64,000 nt of DNA from Zhengitettix transpicula (lineage: Eukaryota > Arthropoda > Insecta > Orthoptera > Tetrigidae). Position numbers and translations under genes: made by a program. This document shows positions 11,770 through 22,573 of the stretch, piece by piece; position 1 is the stretch's first letter; the number at the start of each line of letters is the position of its first letter. Location of the stretch: the NCBI GenBank assembly GCA_037074705.1, contig CM073590.1, positions 239,911,101 through 239,975,100 on the forward strand, in the 5' to 3' direction. The notes under the pieces were generated by a model. That model was not told the DNA's origin. It saw only the letters and a list, made by a program, of their open reading frames with translations, and ran no database searches.

Positions 11770-12292
11770 GTTACTACGCGACGAACAAAGGAAATAGTTC
11801 CTTTTCCCGTAATAAAATAAAGGATAAATATTTTAATTGAATAAAAATTATAATTTTATCCAGTAATTCTCCTTCGAATTATAATAAAAAGTCCATACGA
11901 AATACTTAACGATCCTTGAGGAAAAATATAAGTTAATTTTCGTAAATATTAGTGATTCCAATATGGCGACTATTTGTTTACATAGTGGATCTAGCTAAAT
12001 ATTTCATCAATTTAATCTTTGGTAATGTCTGAAGACTGAGGGACAATTATATCCTGCAGTAGTCAAGGAGTATATTTAATAAGAAATTCGGAGGTTTGTT
12101 TGTAGGGACTGATGCAATAAAATTCAATGTATTTTACAGTTGTTAAATTAATGCACTATCGCTGGAAAGTGTGTAGGGAACTAGGAACAGTTAGATATAG
12201 GTTAAATCACTTCTTGACTCGAGATTAATATAGAATTAATACTTTTTCGGGTTTATATAAATAAGTACACGTGGCAACGCCGCGGCACCAAG
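11450..12292 (+). mobile_element. H-family interspersed repeat, Helitron-like or unclassified
   Basis: It starts with TTCTATATAATAAAAAAAAG and a GTATGTATGTATTTAC run and ends with ACGTGGCAACGCCGCGGCAC. Related copies are at 54050-55252 (two, inverted) and 58891-60155 (two, inverted). The GC-rich near-3' hairpin-like GCAACGCCGCGGC and the lack of clear TIRs recall Helitron ends, but I do not see a definite CTRR terminus or Rep/helicase ORF. A GA microsatellite has expanded inside this copy (11713-11768). Confidence 0.45.
11713..11768. repeat. (GA)n microsatellite
   Basis: A run of about 27 GA units placed just after a TGACGTCACGCG motif inside the H-family repeat. The same site carries shorter GA runs in the copy at 54690-54718, so the microsatellite is a built-in part of the family. 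Confidence 0.9.
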
Positions 12293-12735
12293 GTTAGTGA
12301 TAAATAAAATTAAGTATAAACTAATTAGAAATGGTCTCATTACTATGTCAGTTTGAATACGAAAAATAATATTTTTGTTGACGATCAAAGATGAATTTAC
12401 AGGAAACGCGTAACGTCTCTGGAAACAAAATAGAAACACGATGCGAAACCGCCCCCCCCCCTGAGAGTCAATTATAAATACAGTTATTTATAATTATAAA
12501 ATAAAGAAGTGACATAATTATGCACAAAAGGAAAAATAAAATAATTTAGGACACTAGAACTATGAGGAGCTTCTTTTTACCTTCACATCAAACGAGAAAA
12601 AGGGCCGCTGGGACTTTCTAGAAGTCCCGTAGGGTGTTCCACCAGTGGCAGTGTCAAACTGTTAGCCGTACCTAAAAAAAAAGAAGAACAAAATAAATAT
12701 AATGTATAATTCAAACTGAAAAAAATTTACGTCTG
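12293..12735. other. Unassigned sequence
   Basis: AT-rich, with a C10 run near 12451. No gene seen. Confidence 0.4.
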
Positions 12736-12925
12736 ATTGAAAATAATGAATAAGAAAGACAGCCAATACAGACAAAAAAAAGGGCGTAATATAAATCCCA
12801 CACATCGTTTCTGGGATCCTTGTTCCCTTTCGTCAGGTGCTGAGAAGAGCCTAGACAAACACAACTGCACTGGCGAGTTGACAACACCCAAAAGCTTTTT
12901 ATTTTTTTTGAGTGTTGTCAACCTC
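12736..12925 (-). mobile_element. Family A hammerhead element, part
   Basis: Family end AGACAGCCAATACAGACAAA leads into the ribozyme arm. The minus-strand motif at 12797-12842 has CTGACGA, stem II GGGA...TCCC, and GAAAC, but the next triplet is GAT instead of GTT, so the cleavage-site U is lost. At 12875-12921 a hairpin GTTGACAACAC ... GTGTTGTCAAC follows. Confidence 0.5.
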
Positions 12926-13701
12926 ACTCGATTTTTGTTGAACACTTCACAGACAGGCCGCCATGTTTCACTGAATTTAATGTGGTTGTAGTTTTCAGAC
13001 ACAAAGCACTTCCTGCTCTTAACAGTTGATAACGTTGTTTTTACAACTTTGGTACTTGCATAACTATGCCAATGGACATATAGTTCAGGTAGTAGACTCG
13101 TAATTCATAAACCCGGGACTGTAATATATTACGTCTCTGCTGCCTCTATACGCTTGCTTGAATATGGTCCAAGAAATTCTCAATTACAAGTTCTGACAAA
13201 AACACTCGTGAGCTTCCTAAGACAAACTCCGCAGGTTTTCAGAATGGTAATCTGCTCTCTCTCTCCACCGACTCCCAACACATACTCAAGTTCCGCACGT
13301 CAAGCCATGCCTTCGCGACAATGCCCATAGCAAGCAAGCATTGTAGCCTCCATATTCTTGTACACAATTCTTATATTTACGCCGCCGACAATGAAAATCA
13401 TAAAATTTTGTTTATTAAATAATTACATGTTTTTTTTAAATTACCACAATATATATAAATATATATATAATTAGGTTACATTGTTGGTTTTTAGTCTTTG
13501 TCGCTGTCTCTTTGCCGCGCGACAGAATTGTTGATCTAAAGCGCGCGCCGAGACGGGGATATGCAAGGCATCAATTCCGATTAGGACTCAACGAAGGACG
13601 GAGGTCCTAGGGCTAAACATAGAAAATGTAGCAAACCATGTCCTGCAGATAATTTATTGTCCATGCTCGATAAATAAAGGAATTAATTATCAAAAATTAT
13701 C
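12926..13701. other. Unassigned sequence
   Basis: No gene, RNA or repeat-family member recognised. Confidence 0.4.
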
Positions 13702-14120
13702 AAGGCACCTCGGCCTGTTTTGAGAGGTGTATGTCCTGGGATCGCAGACCTTGGGCATACAGTAAGAGTTGTTCGCTGTTCCCACTGGAATAGTCGGCCA
13801 GCTGCCTCCTAAGCTGGTCGAGATATGGAGAAGGGAATGCTGCGACCCCACAGAAAACTCCTCTCCCGTTATCGGAAGGGCGTGAGACAAGTACCCAATG
13901 CCCGACCTACCTGATGCAGGTTTTTCTAGGGTTTTCTCTGCATTACTTTTAGGCGAATGCCGGGTAGGATTATTAAACTATAGCCCGTGGGCCGTAGTTA
14001 ACCCTTGGCTACCTTCCTCTACCCTTCCGCATCCCCCCTTTCAAATCCGTTCCTATGCTATTAAAGTGGAGTTGCCACCATGTGGATTACCCTCATGTAG
14101 CCTGTTATCCTAAAAAAAAT
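13702..14120 (+). mobile_element. R-family A-tailed retroposon, copy 2
   Basis: Starts at AAGGCACCTCGGCCTG and ends TAGCCTGTTATCCTAAAAAA. It has the family order: TTGGGCATACNGTAAGAG, GGCCAGCTGCCTCC, GGAAGGGCGTG, CGACCTACCTGATGCAGG, GGATCCTT, TTCCGCATCCCCCCTTTC, then the A tail. The 5' end is truncated relative to the copies at 44.3 and 56 kb. Confidence 0.8.
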
Positions 14121-15124
14121 TAACTGTTTTCGGTAAACCCGCTGCTTTATATAAAAAAAATCATGATAAATTGGATAATACGGCGAGTTAGACAACCTGT
14201 TGTGAAAGAGATGTGACGTTAAAGATCGAGAACCAATTAGAACTCGCCACGTCGTTATTAATCCCTCAGGCAGCCGAGTTATCACTTTACTGAGCAACGA
14301 AGACCCGTTGATGAATACCTGAAAATTTCCCGCCCCTCCCCCCTCGCCCCTCTTACGTTACAGTACAATAGTGTTCCTCTTCCAACTGCTAACATGAAGC
14401 TCTTCTGCCGTGCGTAATTGGGGAGAGTTCAACGAGGTGTTTAGCTAAAGAGTCACTCGCAAAAATGAATCTAATTATTTAAAAAATATACATAATTAAA
14501 ATAACGTTAAGCGGCCAACTGAAATAATTTTTCTTTTCTTGATTTTAAGGATAAAATAAGATCCAAACCATTGAGCAAGCAAGCTCAAAGACCCGGCCAC
14601 GTCAGCAACTTCTTCTTTCGCATGATTAATGAATGTATCTGGGGATAAGAAGAAGAAAAAAAACTCCCCATCGGATGTGTAAAAATAAAAACGCAAGGGC
14701 GGTATCAGCTAAGAAGACGTGTGTGTGTGTGTGTAGGCCGAGCTAAAGACTCATTAGCGAAGCGAGTAATGAGTTTCCAAGCCGCTGCTGTGTCACCGAA
14801 GCTAATCACGACACCAGAAAATTCGCAACAACCGGGCCCCGGGTCCTCCTCCTCTTCTTCCACACGATCAATCAGTCTTCCCCGTGACAACGCTGGAGGA
14901 CGGGATTGATGGACGACGACACTGGCAACCTTACAAGCTACCCGCGCTATTAATTACCCTCGTAACGATAAGCTTAATGTTGTATTTATCTATGCTATAG
15001 TGTTATCTGCAATGCACGAGATCTTTGGAACCGGACCACATTTTAAACGGGGAAATATCAACGCAATGCTGAAACGCCAAGAACACAACAATGCTTACAC
15101 TCTCGGAGTTGATCCGTCTTTTTT
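14121..15124. other. Unassigned sequence
   Basis: Frames at 14061-14297, 14496-14696 and 14705-14909 show no domain. A GT run is at 14718-14734. No gene supported. Confidence 0.4.
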
Positions 15125-15572
15125 TGTCTTTTTTGGGTGTAGGCAGGCTATGTATAGAGTAATCCACATAGTGGCAACTCCCCTCTTATAGCATAGGAAG
15201 GGATTTGAAAGAGTGGATGCGGAAGGGTAGAGGAAGGTAGCCAAGGGTTAACAAGGGCCCCCGGCCTATATTTTAAGGATCCTACCCGGCACTCGCCTAA
15301 AGAAATGCAGGACAAACCCTAGAAAAACCTGCATCAGGTAGGTCGGGCATTGGGTACTTGTCCCACGCCCTTCCGATAGCGGGAGAGGAGTTTGCTGTGG
15401 GGACGCAGCATTCCCTTCTCCGTACCTCGACCAGTTTAGGAGGCAGCTGGACGACTATTCCAATGGGAATAGCGGACAACTCTTACCGTATGCCCCAAGG
15501 TCTGCGACGCCTGAACATACACATCTCAGAAGGGCCCGAGGTGCCTCGGCTTGTGGGGACCTTCTTCTTCTT
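15125..15572 (-). mobile_element. R-family A-tailed retroposon, copy 3
   Basis: Reverse orientation: T-rich complement of the tail at 15119-15139, then the family body down to GCACCTCGG (sense) near 15540. Confidence 0.8.
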
Positions 15573-16316
15573 CATTAAATGCTAGCTCAAAATCAAAAGG
15601 TTCTTTTTTTCTTTCAAAGGAGAGTCTAATGACACTCTAAAATATTACTTTTGACAGAACTTCGTGACTTTAAGGAGAATAACGAGTTCAATAAATTTTA
15701 AGGATACTCACGCGAATAAGAGGAATAAATAATTATGGGAAAAAAACATTTGATAAATGTTATGCGTGAAATGAAATGTTCATGTACCCAATAAGGCAAA
15801 CAATTTTTTTAAATACAGATTTAAAAAAATCTGAACCGAATTGCGGAGACGCTACATCGAGAATATATATAAGTATATACAAAAAAATAAAACAGAAAAA
15901 TGCCAGAAAGTCTTGAAATTAGGCGTCAGAGAAGAATGACGCAGAATAAATGAATAAGGCAGACGAAAAAAATAAAGTCAACAAAACTAAGTAATCCGCT
16001 TGATATTATTTTTTTAGAAAGGCATAGTGAAGCGAACGAATAGAGAAGACGATGGTTAAGATAAAGTAACCTCGACGGTAAATCGTGACACAGAAAATAA
16101 ATCCTAGGAAATATATGACGTTGAAGACTTTTCCAATCATTCTAACCAAAAAAAAGAGACTTTGATAGAAGGCCAGAGATCCTTAATGACAGAAAATAAA
16201 AGCATATTAATCATAAATGTAAGAAAACTGAAATTTATTATTATAATATAAATAATTAAACACGCCACAGGGGAGAAAAAAATAATTGACGAAGCAACTC
16301 GTAAAACAAAAATATA
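15573..16316. other. AT-rich unassigned sequence
   Basis: A-rich on the plus strand with many short A runs; no gene or repeat seen. Confidence 0.4.
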
Positions 16317-16366
16317 TTATCACCGACGTTTCGTCCCTCTAATCTGTGGCTTCATCAAGTGCACAT
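16317..16366 (-). other. Decayed hammerhead-like motif
   Basis: Minus strand: TTGATGA replaces CTGATGA (C3 lost), followed by a stem II arm and GGGACGAAACGTCGGTG. It is the inverted partner of the tandem pair at 16438-16740. Confidence 0.5.
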
Positions 16367-16463
16367 TTGTTGCAAAAAAAAATGATACTGCACTACAATG
16401 AAAAAATTTTTTTTTCTTAAATTAATAAATAAGGCCTGATATGTTTCTGTTTTTTACGATTAA

Positions 16464-16510
16464 TTTGCATCTGATGAGGTCGCCAAATTAGGTTCGAAAC
16501 GTCATCGTAA
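16464..16510 (+). ncRNA. Hammerhead ribozyme-like motif (intact core), monomer 1
   Basis: CTGATGA at 16471-16477, stem II region GGTCGCC/GGTTC with loop AAATTA (imperfect pairing), GAAAC, GTC cleavage triplet, then ATCGTAAT that can partly pair with the upstream TTTGCAT as stem I. Confidence 0.5.
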
Positions 16511-16616
16511 TATAGTTTATCGTGTTAATTTTTTGTCAGTTACGACTCTTTTTCCTGACTTAATGGCCCAGCTTATTTCAATATATTTAATATATGTTTC
16601 TGTTTTTACGATTAAC

Positions 16617-16664
16617 GTGCATCTGATGAAGTCGCCAAATTAGGTTCGAAACGTCGTCATAATA
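16617..16664 (+). ncRNA. Hammerhead ribozyme-like motif (intact core), monomer 2
   Basis: CTGATGA at 16623-16629, AGTCGCC, loop AAATTA, GGTTC, GAAAC, GTC, then GTCATAAT. It has the same layout as monomer 1 with a few substitutions. Confidence 0.5.
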
Positions 16665-16740
16665 TATTTTATTGTATTAATTCCTTTTGTCAGTCACGAC
16701 TCTTTTTCCTGACCTAATGGCCCAGTTTCTTTTAATTATT

Positions 16741-17089
16741 TTTCTGTTGCTATGTAATAATGCGAGGCTACGAGATTAATTTTCGGGATTTGTGCGACAA
16801 ATTTGAGTCTCGCGGCCCACGTGACGATTCCCGTTGGATTTATCCTTAGGGGGGGGGGGAGGGGGAGGTTTATTGGTCATTTAGAAATACGAAAGCAAGC
16901 AGCCGCTGCAGCAATTTCCTTGCAGTGGGACTTCATCCCCCTAGCTTTTAGCCTCAACTAAACCAGAGGAATCTGCCCAAAATCCTAATTAAGCTTTATC
17001 CTTGCGCGTTACTACGGCGCCTCCTCTTTGCATAGGTAAGCGGAAAAATAAGAACTTGATGAGCATGTTAAACCGAGATAACAAGCATG

Positions 17090-17129
<40 letters not shown>

Positions 17130-17693
17130 AAAATAACCAAGTGGTGGTTGCGGTGGTGGGGCTGTTGAGAAAAATCTGCAGAATCAGACCGACGGGCGGC
17201 GTGGTGCTGTTTCATATTTTTTTCCCCCACGCCCCCCTCCAGCCTTAAAAATAAGAGTCCACTTAAAGACTTTTTTTTTTGCAACCGATTTTCTTGAGAG
17301 TTTTCTTTTTATTCTTTACCTTAACATATGCGTTATCGTTTTACGTCTTGCATTTTATGTTCCCCGACTCGCTTTATCTCTGCGTTCCTCTCCAACTTCT
17401 TCACCTTGGGATTTTACCAGCCAGACGATTGAAAACCCTAATAACACTATGGCTATTACTTTACGAGAGGAGTTGTAAAGAGATGATGGCTTAGTATTTT
17501 ACTACCCGTTGCTTTAAGCGTTATTTAAAGCGAGGGAGGGGGGGGGGACACGCCAAAGAGTGGTCGATATTGACATCTGTTCCAGGGGAGTTCATATCTA
17601 CTTATGTATATGATCTTTGTTTTCTTTAATCCTTGATTTTCAATGAATTTTAAACAAAGATATTTTAAAACAATTTTACTTTGACCATAAATC
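16741..17693. other. Unassigned sequence
   Basis: Contains a G run at about 16850-16860, a GA run at 17097-17125 and T runs. The frames at 17012-17284 and 17279-17494 are low-complexity. No gene supported. Confidence 0.4.
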
Positions 17694-17890
17694 TTTTTTT
17701 TTTTTTTTTTTTTTTTAGGGCAATAGGCTACTTGAGGGTAATCCACTTAGGGCAACTCCCCTTTAATAGCATAGGAAGGGATTTGAAAGGGGGGATGCGG
17801 AAGGGTAGAGGAAGGTAGCCAAGGGTTAACTAGGGGCCCCCGGGCTATATTTTAAGGATCCTACCCGGCATTCGCCTAAAGGAATGCAAT
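17694..17890 (-). mobile_element. R-family A-tailed retroposon, copy 4 (strongly 5'-truncated)
   Basis: A T23-like run at 17694-17716 (complement of the tail), then the last roughly 170 bp of the family, ending abruptly at GGAATGCAAT near 17890. Everything upstream in sense orientation is missing. Confidence 0.75.
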
Positions 17891-17925
17891 CTTTTTTTTT
17901 TCTTTACGGTATTTTTAAGCTCCTC

Positions 17926-18056
17926 TTTTTCAAAATTAACAGCTGGTAGTAGTGAGGTTTATTTGCCAAGTTCATTCTTCTCCTGATTTCATGCCGTTCA
18001 TCTCCATCTTTGTGGATCTCAGATATTATTAAGGCATCGCTTATTTGTATCACTTT
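17926..18056 (-). mobile_element. Non-LTR retrotransposon fragment
   Basis: The complement matches the segment at 19836-19965: AAAGATGGAGATGAACGGCA, then GAATGAACTTGGC and CCTCACTACTACCAGC. At 19.9 kb this sequence leads into a recognisable reverse transcriptase C-terminal region, so this is the same element in inverted orientation, cut short. Confidence 0.55.
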
Positions 18057-18243
18057 TTTTATTAATACAATCAACTAAAATCGTTACAATATTACGACGT
18101 TTCGTCCACCATTTTGAGTTTTGTTAATTATAGGGTGCAAAAAAAAAAATAAAAAAACCCCTAAGAGTCCTTAATCTCCCAGGAAAATTCTTTATTCTCG
18201 TATCGTCAATGATTGACCAAGGACTTTCGGCTTTTTCGACCCA

Positions 18244-18244
<1 letters not shown>

Positions 18245-18286
<42 letters not shown>
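18245..18286. repeat. (AT)n microsatellite
   Basis: Uninterrupted AT run of about 20 units. Confidence 0.9.
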
Positions 18287-18287
<1 letters not shown>

Positions 18288-18669
18288 AAAAAATATTACA
18301 AAGATTTTAACAAAATCTTACATGTTAAGGTAATGTTTTATGTATATCCTTTGTTAATGATTTTTCATAGACGTTAAAAATGTTTGAGGATACAAGAAAA
18401 AAATAATTTAATTGGGTAATTTGAGGACTCTTTGGTATTAATCGGTAAATTAAAAAAAGTACAATTGAGAATTACAGAGTTAAATCAATTATTCAAATTT
18501 AAGGATTTAAAATAATTTCGTTAAAATATAAATTATATAGGCTTACATATTATACAGTATATAATTTATATTTCATCGAAATTAATTTAAATCTTTAAAT
18601 TTAAATATTGATTTAAGTATATTTTTACATTTCTAATTTATTGTAAAAAAATGACGATTATTTAAGTCC

Positions 18670-18722
18670 TTTTTACCTGATGAAGTCTCAAAATTGTGAA
18701 CGAAACGTCGTGATATTGTAAT
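18670..18722 (+). ncRNA. Hammerhead ribozyme-like motif (intact core)
   Basis: CTGATGA at 18677-18683, stem II AGTCTC...GAAC (one mismatch against the family's AGTCCC...GGAC), GAAAC, GTC triplet, then GTGATA. Stem I: TTAC before the core against GTGA after the cleavage site. Confidence 0.5.
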
Positions 18723-18757
18723 GATTTTTTTTAAAAAAATTAGTTTAATACATACAT

Positions 18758-19548
18758 TTTTTTTTGTTCCTGAATAATTATCCAATATTCTGTTTATTTA
18801 TTAAATGATAATTGTCAGATTATATTCCGTATTAAAGAACACTGTCAACGCTTGCTATAGTCAGCAGCGCGAACGTCAAGCAGGTAACCACCACGGTGCT
18901 CCCAGCGGTGCGGCCAGATTACGTACCCCCACCCCCACCTCTAACTGGCCGTTAACGTACAGTCGCCCCCCCCGCCCCCGCGTGCAAGTTATTGGACACA
19001 ACGTCGGCAACGTAGCCAGAATAGAGAGTCCGTGACCTTGGTATTAAATTTTCGTGGCACAGACTATAGTTAAAATTAACAAGCGAAAATAACACAATTA
19101 CTGACAGAAATTTGAATAAAGAAATCCTCTGTCAAATAAGACAATTAATTTTTCCTAGATTGTCTTAATTGATAAGGTCTGACAAAAGGCAGAAGCAACG
19201 TTGTAATTTTTTTTTAATATATATATACTTCTGTATGGAAATGGTCTATTTCGCTTGTTAAAATTAAATATTAAATTTCTTTTCATAGAATTGAACCATT
19301 CTTCATCCACTCCACGACCATCTGAAGTAATAAGACAAGATGCAAGGTTAATGTGTAATTCTAAGGCGACGTAAGGCTCAAAATTAATTAATTTTGAGAC
19401 CGTCCGTCTCAATGGCACTGATAGACCACCGGAAAACAAATATTTAGATGACGATTATTGTTGTTGTTAAATAAAGAAACATGCCAAAACGGTTGTTATA
19501 GAAATAAACTTTAAATAAAACAAATATGATGATTCAGTCGTGCAGGCA
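18758..19548. other. Unassigned sequence with a short GC-rich patch
   Basis: 18880-19035 is GC-rich with C runs and a 76-codon frame (18805-19035) that is proline/arginine-rich and unrecognised. The rest is AT-rich. No repeat family seen. Confidence 0.35.
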
Positions 19549-19821
19549 AAAAGGGAATGCTGCGTCCCCACAGCAAACTCTTCTCCCGCTATCGGAAGGG
19601 CGTGGGACAAGTACCCAATGCCCGACCTACCTGACGAAGGTTTTTCTAGGGTTTTCCCTGCATTACTTTGAGACGAATTGCCGGGTAGGATCCTTAATTC
19701 ATAACCCGAGGGCCCTAGTTAACTCTTGGCTACCTTCCTCTACCCTTCCGCATTCCCTCTTTCAAATCCCTTCCTATGCTATTAAAGGGGAGTTGCCACC
19801 ATGTGGATTACCCTAAAAAAA
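19549..19821 (+). mobile_element. R-family A-tailed retroposon, copy 5 (5'-truncated)
   Basis: Starts at AGGGAATGCTGCGTCCCCAC and ends GTGGATTACCCTAAAAAAAG. It lacks the GTAGCCTGTT block that precedes the tail in most copies, so the 3' end also varies slightly. It abuts the non-LTR remnant starting at about 19836. Confidence 0.75.
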
Positions 19822-19835
19822 GTTATACAAATAAG

Positions 19836-20402
19836 CGAAGACTTTATAATATCTGGGATCCAAATTCCACAAAGATGGAGATGAACGGCATGAAATCAGG
19901 AGAAGAATGAACTTGGCAAAAAAACCTCACTACTACCAGCTTTCAAACCAAGAACAACAAAAATGAGGATATATAAAACCATGACTAGGCCAATACTATA
20001 TTATGGAAGTGAAAGGCTGGACACTAAACAAGAAAGTGGAGACAGCGATTAACATCTATGAAAGAAAGATCCTAAGAAGAATCTGGGGCCCAAAAAAAAT
20101 GAAAATGGCATATGGGGAGACAAGGATATAATAAGGAAATATATGACCTATATAAAGAACCAAGCATCGCACCAGTTATTAGATTAAAGAAAATGGAATG
20201 GACACGACACGTGTGGGAAAGGAAAGGATGCATTATACAATGATATGGGAGGTAAAAGAAAGGAACAGATGGATAGACGAAGGAGAGAAGGACATGGATT
20301 TGAGGAACTGGAGGAGAATAGCTTTAGACAGAGAAGTTTGGAGAAAGCTGCTACTGGTGGTCGATATCGGGCTGTGGAACCATAGAAGAAGAAGAATGAA
20401 TT
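19836..20402 (+). mobile_element. Non-LTR retrotransposon ORF2 C-terminal remnant (RTE-like)
   Basis: Conceptual translation with at least one frameshift gives TMTRPILYYGSE, then a tryptophan-threonine-leucine and AINIYERKILRRIWGP. This matches the conserved stretch after the reverse transcriptase fingers/palm in arthropod non-LTR elements (RPxLxYGSExWTL ... ERKxLRRIxGP). A later frame (20198-20404) reads MDLRNWRRIALDREVWRKLL, the usual C-terminal R-x-W-R ... A-x-D-R-x-x-W-R-x-L motif, and ends in GAAGAAGAAG, the simple-repeat tail common in such elements. The N-terminal and catalytic YADD regions are absent. It is a dead 5'-truncated copy. Confidence 0.75.
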
Positions 20403-21595
20403 GATATTTTTTTTATTGGTGGTCTTGAAGATTTTTAGAGCCTGCCGTTGGATTTGTGTATATTATTTTAGAAGTAATTGAGGTCAGGAGAGAGAAAGCG
20501 AAACCTGGTGTTGTACCTTTGGTAAACGAAGCCCAATGAGAGGATGATGGTCGTGGCACACCTCGACGGTATGCTAATGACGCTGATGACGCCGGTTGTA
20601 GGCCCCCAAAGAGTGATTGGCCTGACCTACTGCAGAGTCGAGGTTAACGATCCATCGCGTGCCCTGCTTCCTTCCAGCCTCTAATAACCGCCTCCTCCTC
20701 CCACCCAGGTCCGCCCCCCCCCCCACAACCACTCTTCTTGCTTATTTTGTAATTTAGATTCCATTACTACAGCGAAGTCGTAATGGGGAACTGTACGTCA
20801 GTGGTGGGTCGGTACCTGGGAAACCTTCCTCAGGGGTTCTAATGTCGCCAGTGGTTTGCCACGTAAATCCAAGGCCACCAGAAAACCTCCTCTCATCCAC
20901 ATAAATAATATTTACAGATCGTTCAAGTGAAATAATAAATAATTATTCGCTATGATACTTCTGCCCCCCTCCCCCCGCTAATACCGTTGTAAGAAATTAA
21001 TTTTCAATGACACGGGAAATCGTTCAAACTTCCACAGAACGACTTATATTTACCAATTTTCACCTCGGACTTTTATTTTATTTTTTTTTCGTTCCAGTTA
21101 TAAAAAAAATCGTGCTTTCAGACACAGAGAGTATTTATTATAAAACTCCGGGCGTAATTCGGAAGCCAGGTTCTCTGCTCCAGAGATTAAAGGGGAAGAA
21201 GGCACTCACCTCCAGAAACACACTTCCATGAAAAAAAAACGTAGTTAAGTTTCTGCGATAAATTGTGAAATAAAACAGTAGGGGAAATTTTTTAACGGGT
21301 ATAAATTTCGAGAAATGCTTCTCGGTATTTGCAGACGGGTGACGTTTCGACGGCCATCTTGTTACAGTTCTTTTTCTTAATTATATTCACCGGAGAAAGC
21401 CTGCGATATTTACTTAGGTATAGATTTGCTTTTTTTTGTCTATTTTACTTTGTTAAAATACTGATAAATTTTTTTAGATGATTTTGCCCAATTAAAAACC
21501 CTCAAAGATCCTAAATTTGTCTTTATTATAGACGTTACAAATTTTTAATAAATATATTTATATGTTTTTGTTTTTTAAAAAAAATTTAAATCCAG
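20403..21595. other. Unassigned sequence
   Basis: A GC-richer patch lies at 20480-20720 without a supported gene. At 21342-21372 (minus) a GCCGTCGAAACGTCAC block resembles the second half of the array unit at 21.6-22.6 kb but has no CTGATGA. The frame at 21007-21231 is unrecognised. Confidence 0.4.
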
Positions 21596-21631
21596 ATAAA
21601 ATTCTCGGGTCTCAACCCGGGTCAATTGTAT

Positions 21632-22573
21632 GTTGAATAACAACGTTTCGACGTCAAGTTCCGCCATCGTCATCAGGTTAACTGTGATTGTTTGTTGAAT
21701 AACAACGTTTCGACGGCAAGCTCCGCCATCGTCATCAGGTTAACTGTGATTGTTTGTTGAATAACAAGGTTTTGACGGCAAGCTCCGCCATGGTCATCAG
21801 GATAACTGTGATTGTTTGTTGAATAACAGCGTTTCGACGTCAAGCTCCGCCATCGTCATCACGTTAACTGTGATTGTTTGTTGAATACGAACGTTTCGAC
21901 GACGGCAAGCTCCGCCATCGTCATCAGGTTAACTGTGATTGTTTGTTGAATAAGAACGTTTCGACGACGGCAAGCTCCGCCATCGTCATCAGGTTAACTG
22001 TGATTGTTTGTTGAATAACAACGTTTCGACGTCAAGTTCCGCCATCGTCATCAGGTTAACTGTGATTGTTTGTTGAATAACAACGTTTCGACGGCAAGCT
22101 CCGCCATCGTCATCAGGTTAACTGTGATTGTTTGTTGAATAACAAGGTTTTGACGGCAAGCTCCGCCATGGTCATCAGGATAACTGTGATTGTTTGTTGA
22201 ATAACAGCGTTTCGACGTCAAGCTCCGCCATCGTCATCACGTTAACTGTGATTGTTTGTTGAATACGAACGTTTCGACGACGGCAAGCTCCGCCATCGTC
22301 ATCAGGTTAACTGTGATTGTTTGTTGAATAAGAACGTTTCGACGACGGCAAGCTCCGCCATCGTCATCAGGTTAACTGTGATTGTTTGTTGAATAACAAC
22401 GTTTCGACGACGGCAAGCTCCGCCATCGTCATCAGGTTAACTGTGATTGTTTGTTGAATAACAACGTTTCGACGACGGCAAGATACGCTATCGTCATCAG
22501 GTTAACTGTGATGTTTGTTGAATAACAACGTTTCGACGGCAAGCTCCGCCATCGTCATTAGGTTAACTGTGAT
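21632..22573 (-). repeat. 15-copy ~63-bp tandem array, with a 378-bp hexameric higher-order repeat
   Basis: Units begin with TGTTGAATAA; the ACGTTTCGAC-like blocks start near 21642, 21704, 21767, 21829, 21890, 21955, 22020, 22082, 22145, 22207, 22269, 22334, 22399, 22463 and 22529. Units 1-6 and 7-12 repeat the same six variants in the same order 378 bp apart, so a hexamer was duplicated recently. Read on the minus strand each unit is a complete hammerhead fold. Confidence 0.9.
21636..22565 (-). ncRNA. Array of hammerhead ribozyme-like motifs (10 of 15 with intact core)
   Basis: Typical minus-strand unit: GTTAAC, CTGATGA, CGATGGC, loop GGAGCTT, GCCGTC, GAAAC, GTT, GTTATT. Stem II pairs CGATGGC with GCCGTCG over 7 bp with one G-U. 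Stem I pairs TAAC with GTTA over 4 bp across the cleavage site. Stem III is only the ACGT palindrome, so it could form best between two neighbouring units. Units 4 and 10 have GTGATGA (C3 lost), unit 15 has CTAATGA, and units 3 and 9 have AAAAC for GAAAC. Units 5, 6 and 11-14 carry an extra GTC in the descending arm. Confidence 0.7.

Larger units (their letters stand above)
16438..16740 (+). repeat. Tandem dimer of a ~153-bp hammerhead monomer
   Basis: Two direct copies begin at about 16438 and 16590. Each runs: TATGTTTCTGTTTTTACGAT, hammerhead core, GTCAGTNACGACTCTTTTTC, CTGACNTAATGGCCCAG. The spacing of the two CTGATGA blocks (16471 and 16623) is about 152 bp. One ribozyme per monomer in a direct dimer is the arrangement expected for retrozyme-like or self-processing satellite units. 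Confidence 0.65.
18060..18757. mobile_element. TIR element with a hammerhead motif at each end
   Basis: Left end TTAATACAATCAACTAAAAT then CGTTACAATATTACGACG; right end CGTCGTGATATTGTAATGA then TTAGTTTAATACAT, in inverted orientation. The left ribozyme arm (18085-18122, minus) keeps GTGGACGAAACGTCG but has lost the CTGANGA half. The right arm is intact in core. The interior is AT-rich with an AT microsatellite and no ORF. Confidence 0.5.

Noticed and set aside
21636..22570. CRISPR-like array
   Set aside because: Units are contiguous near-identical repeats without unique spacers, in a eukaryotic context; they fit a hammerhead satellite.
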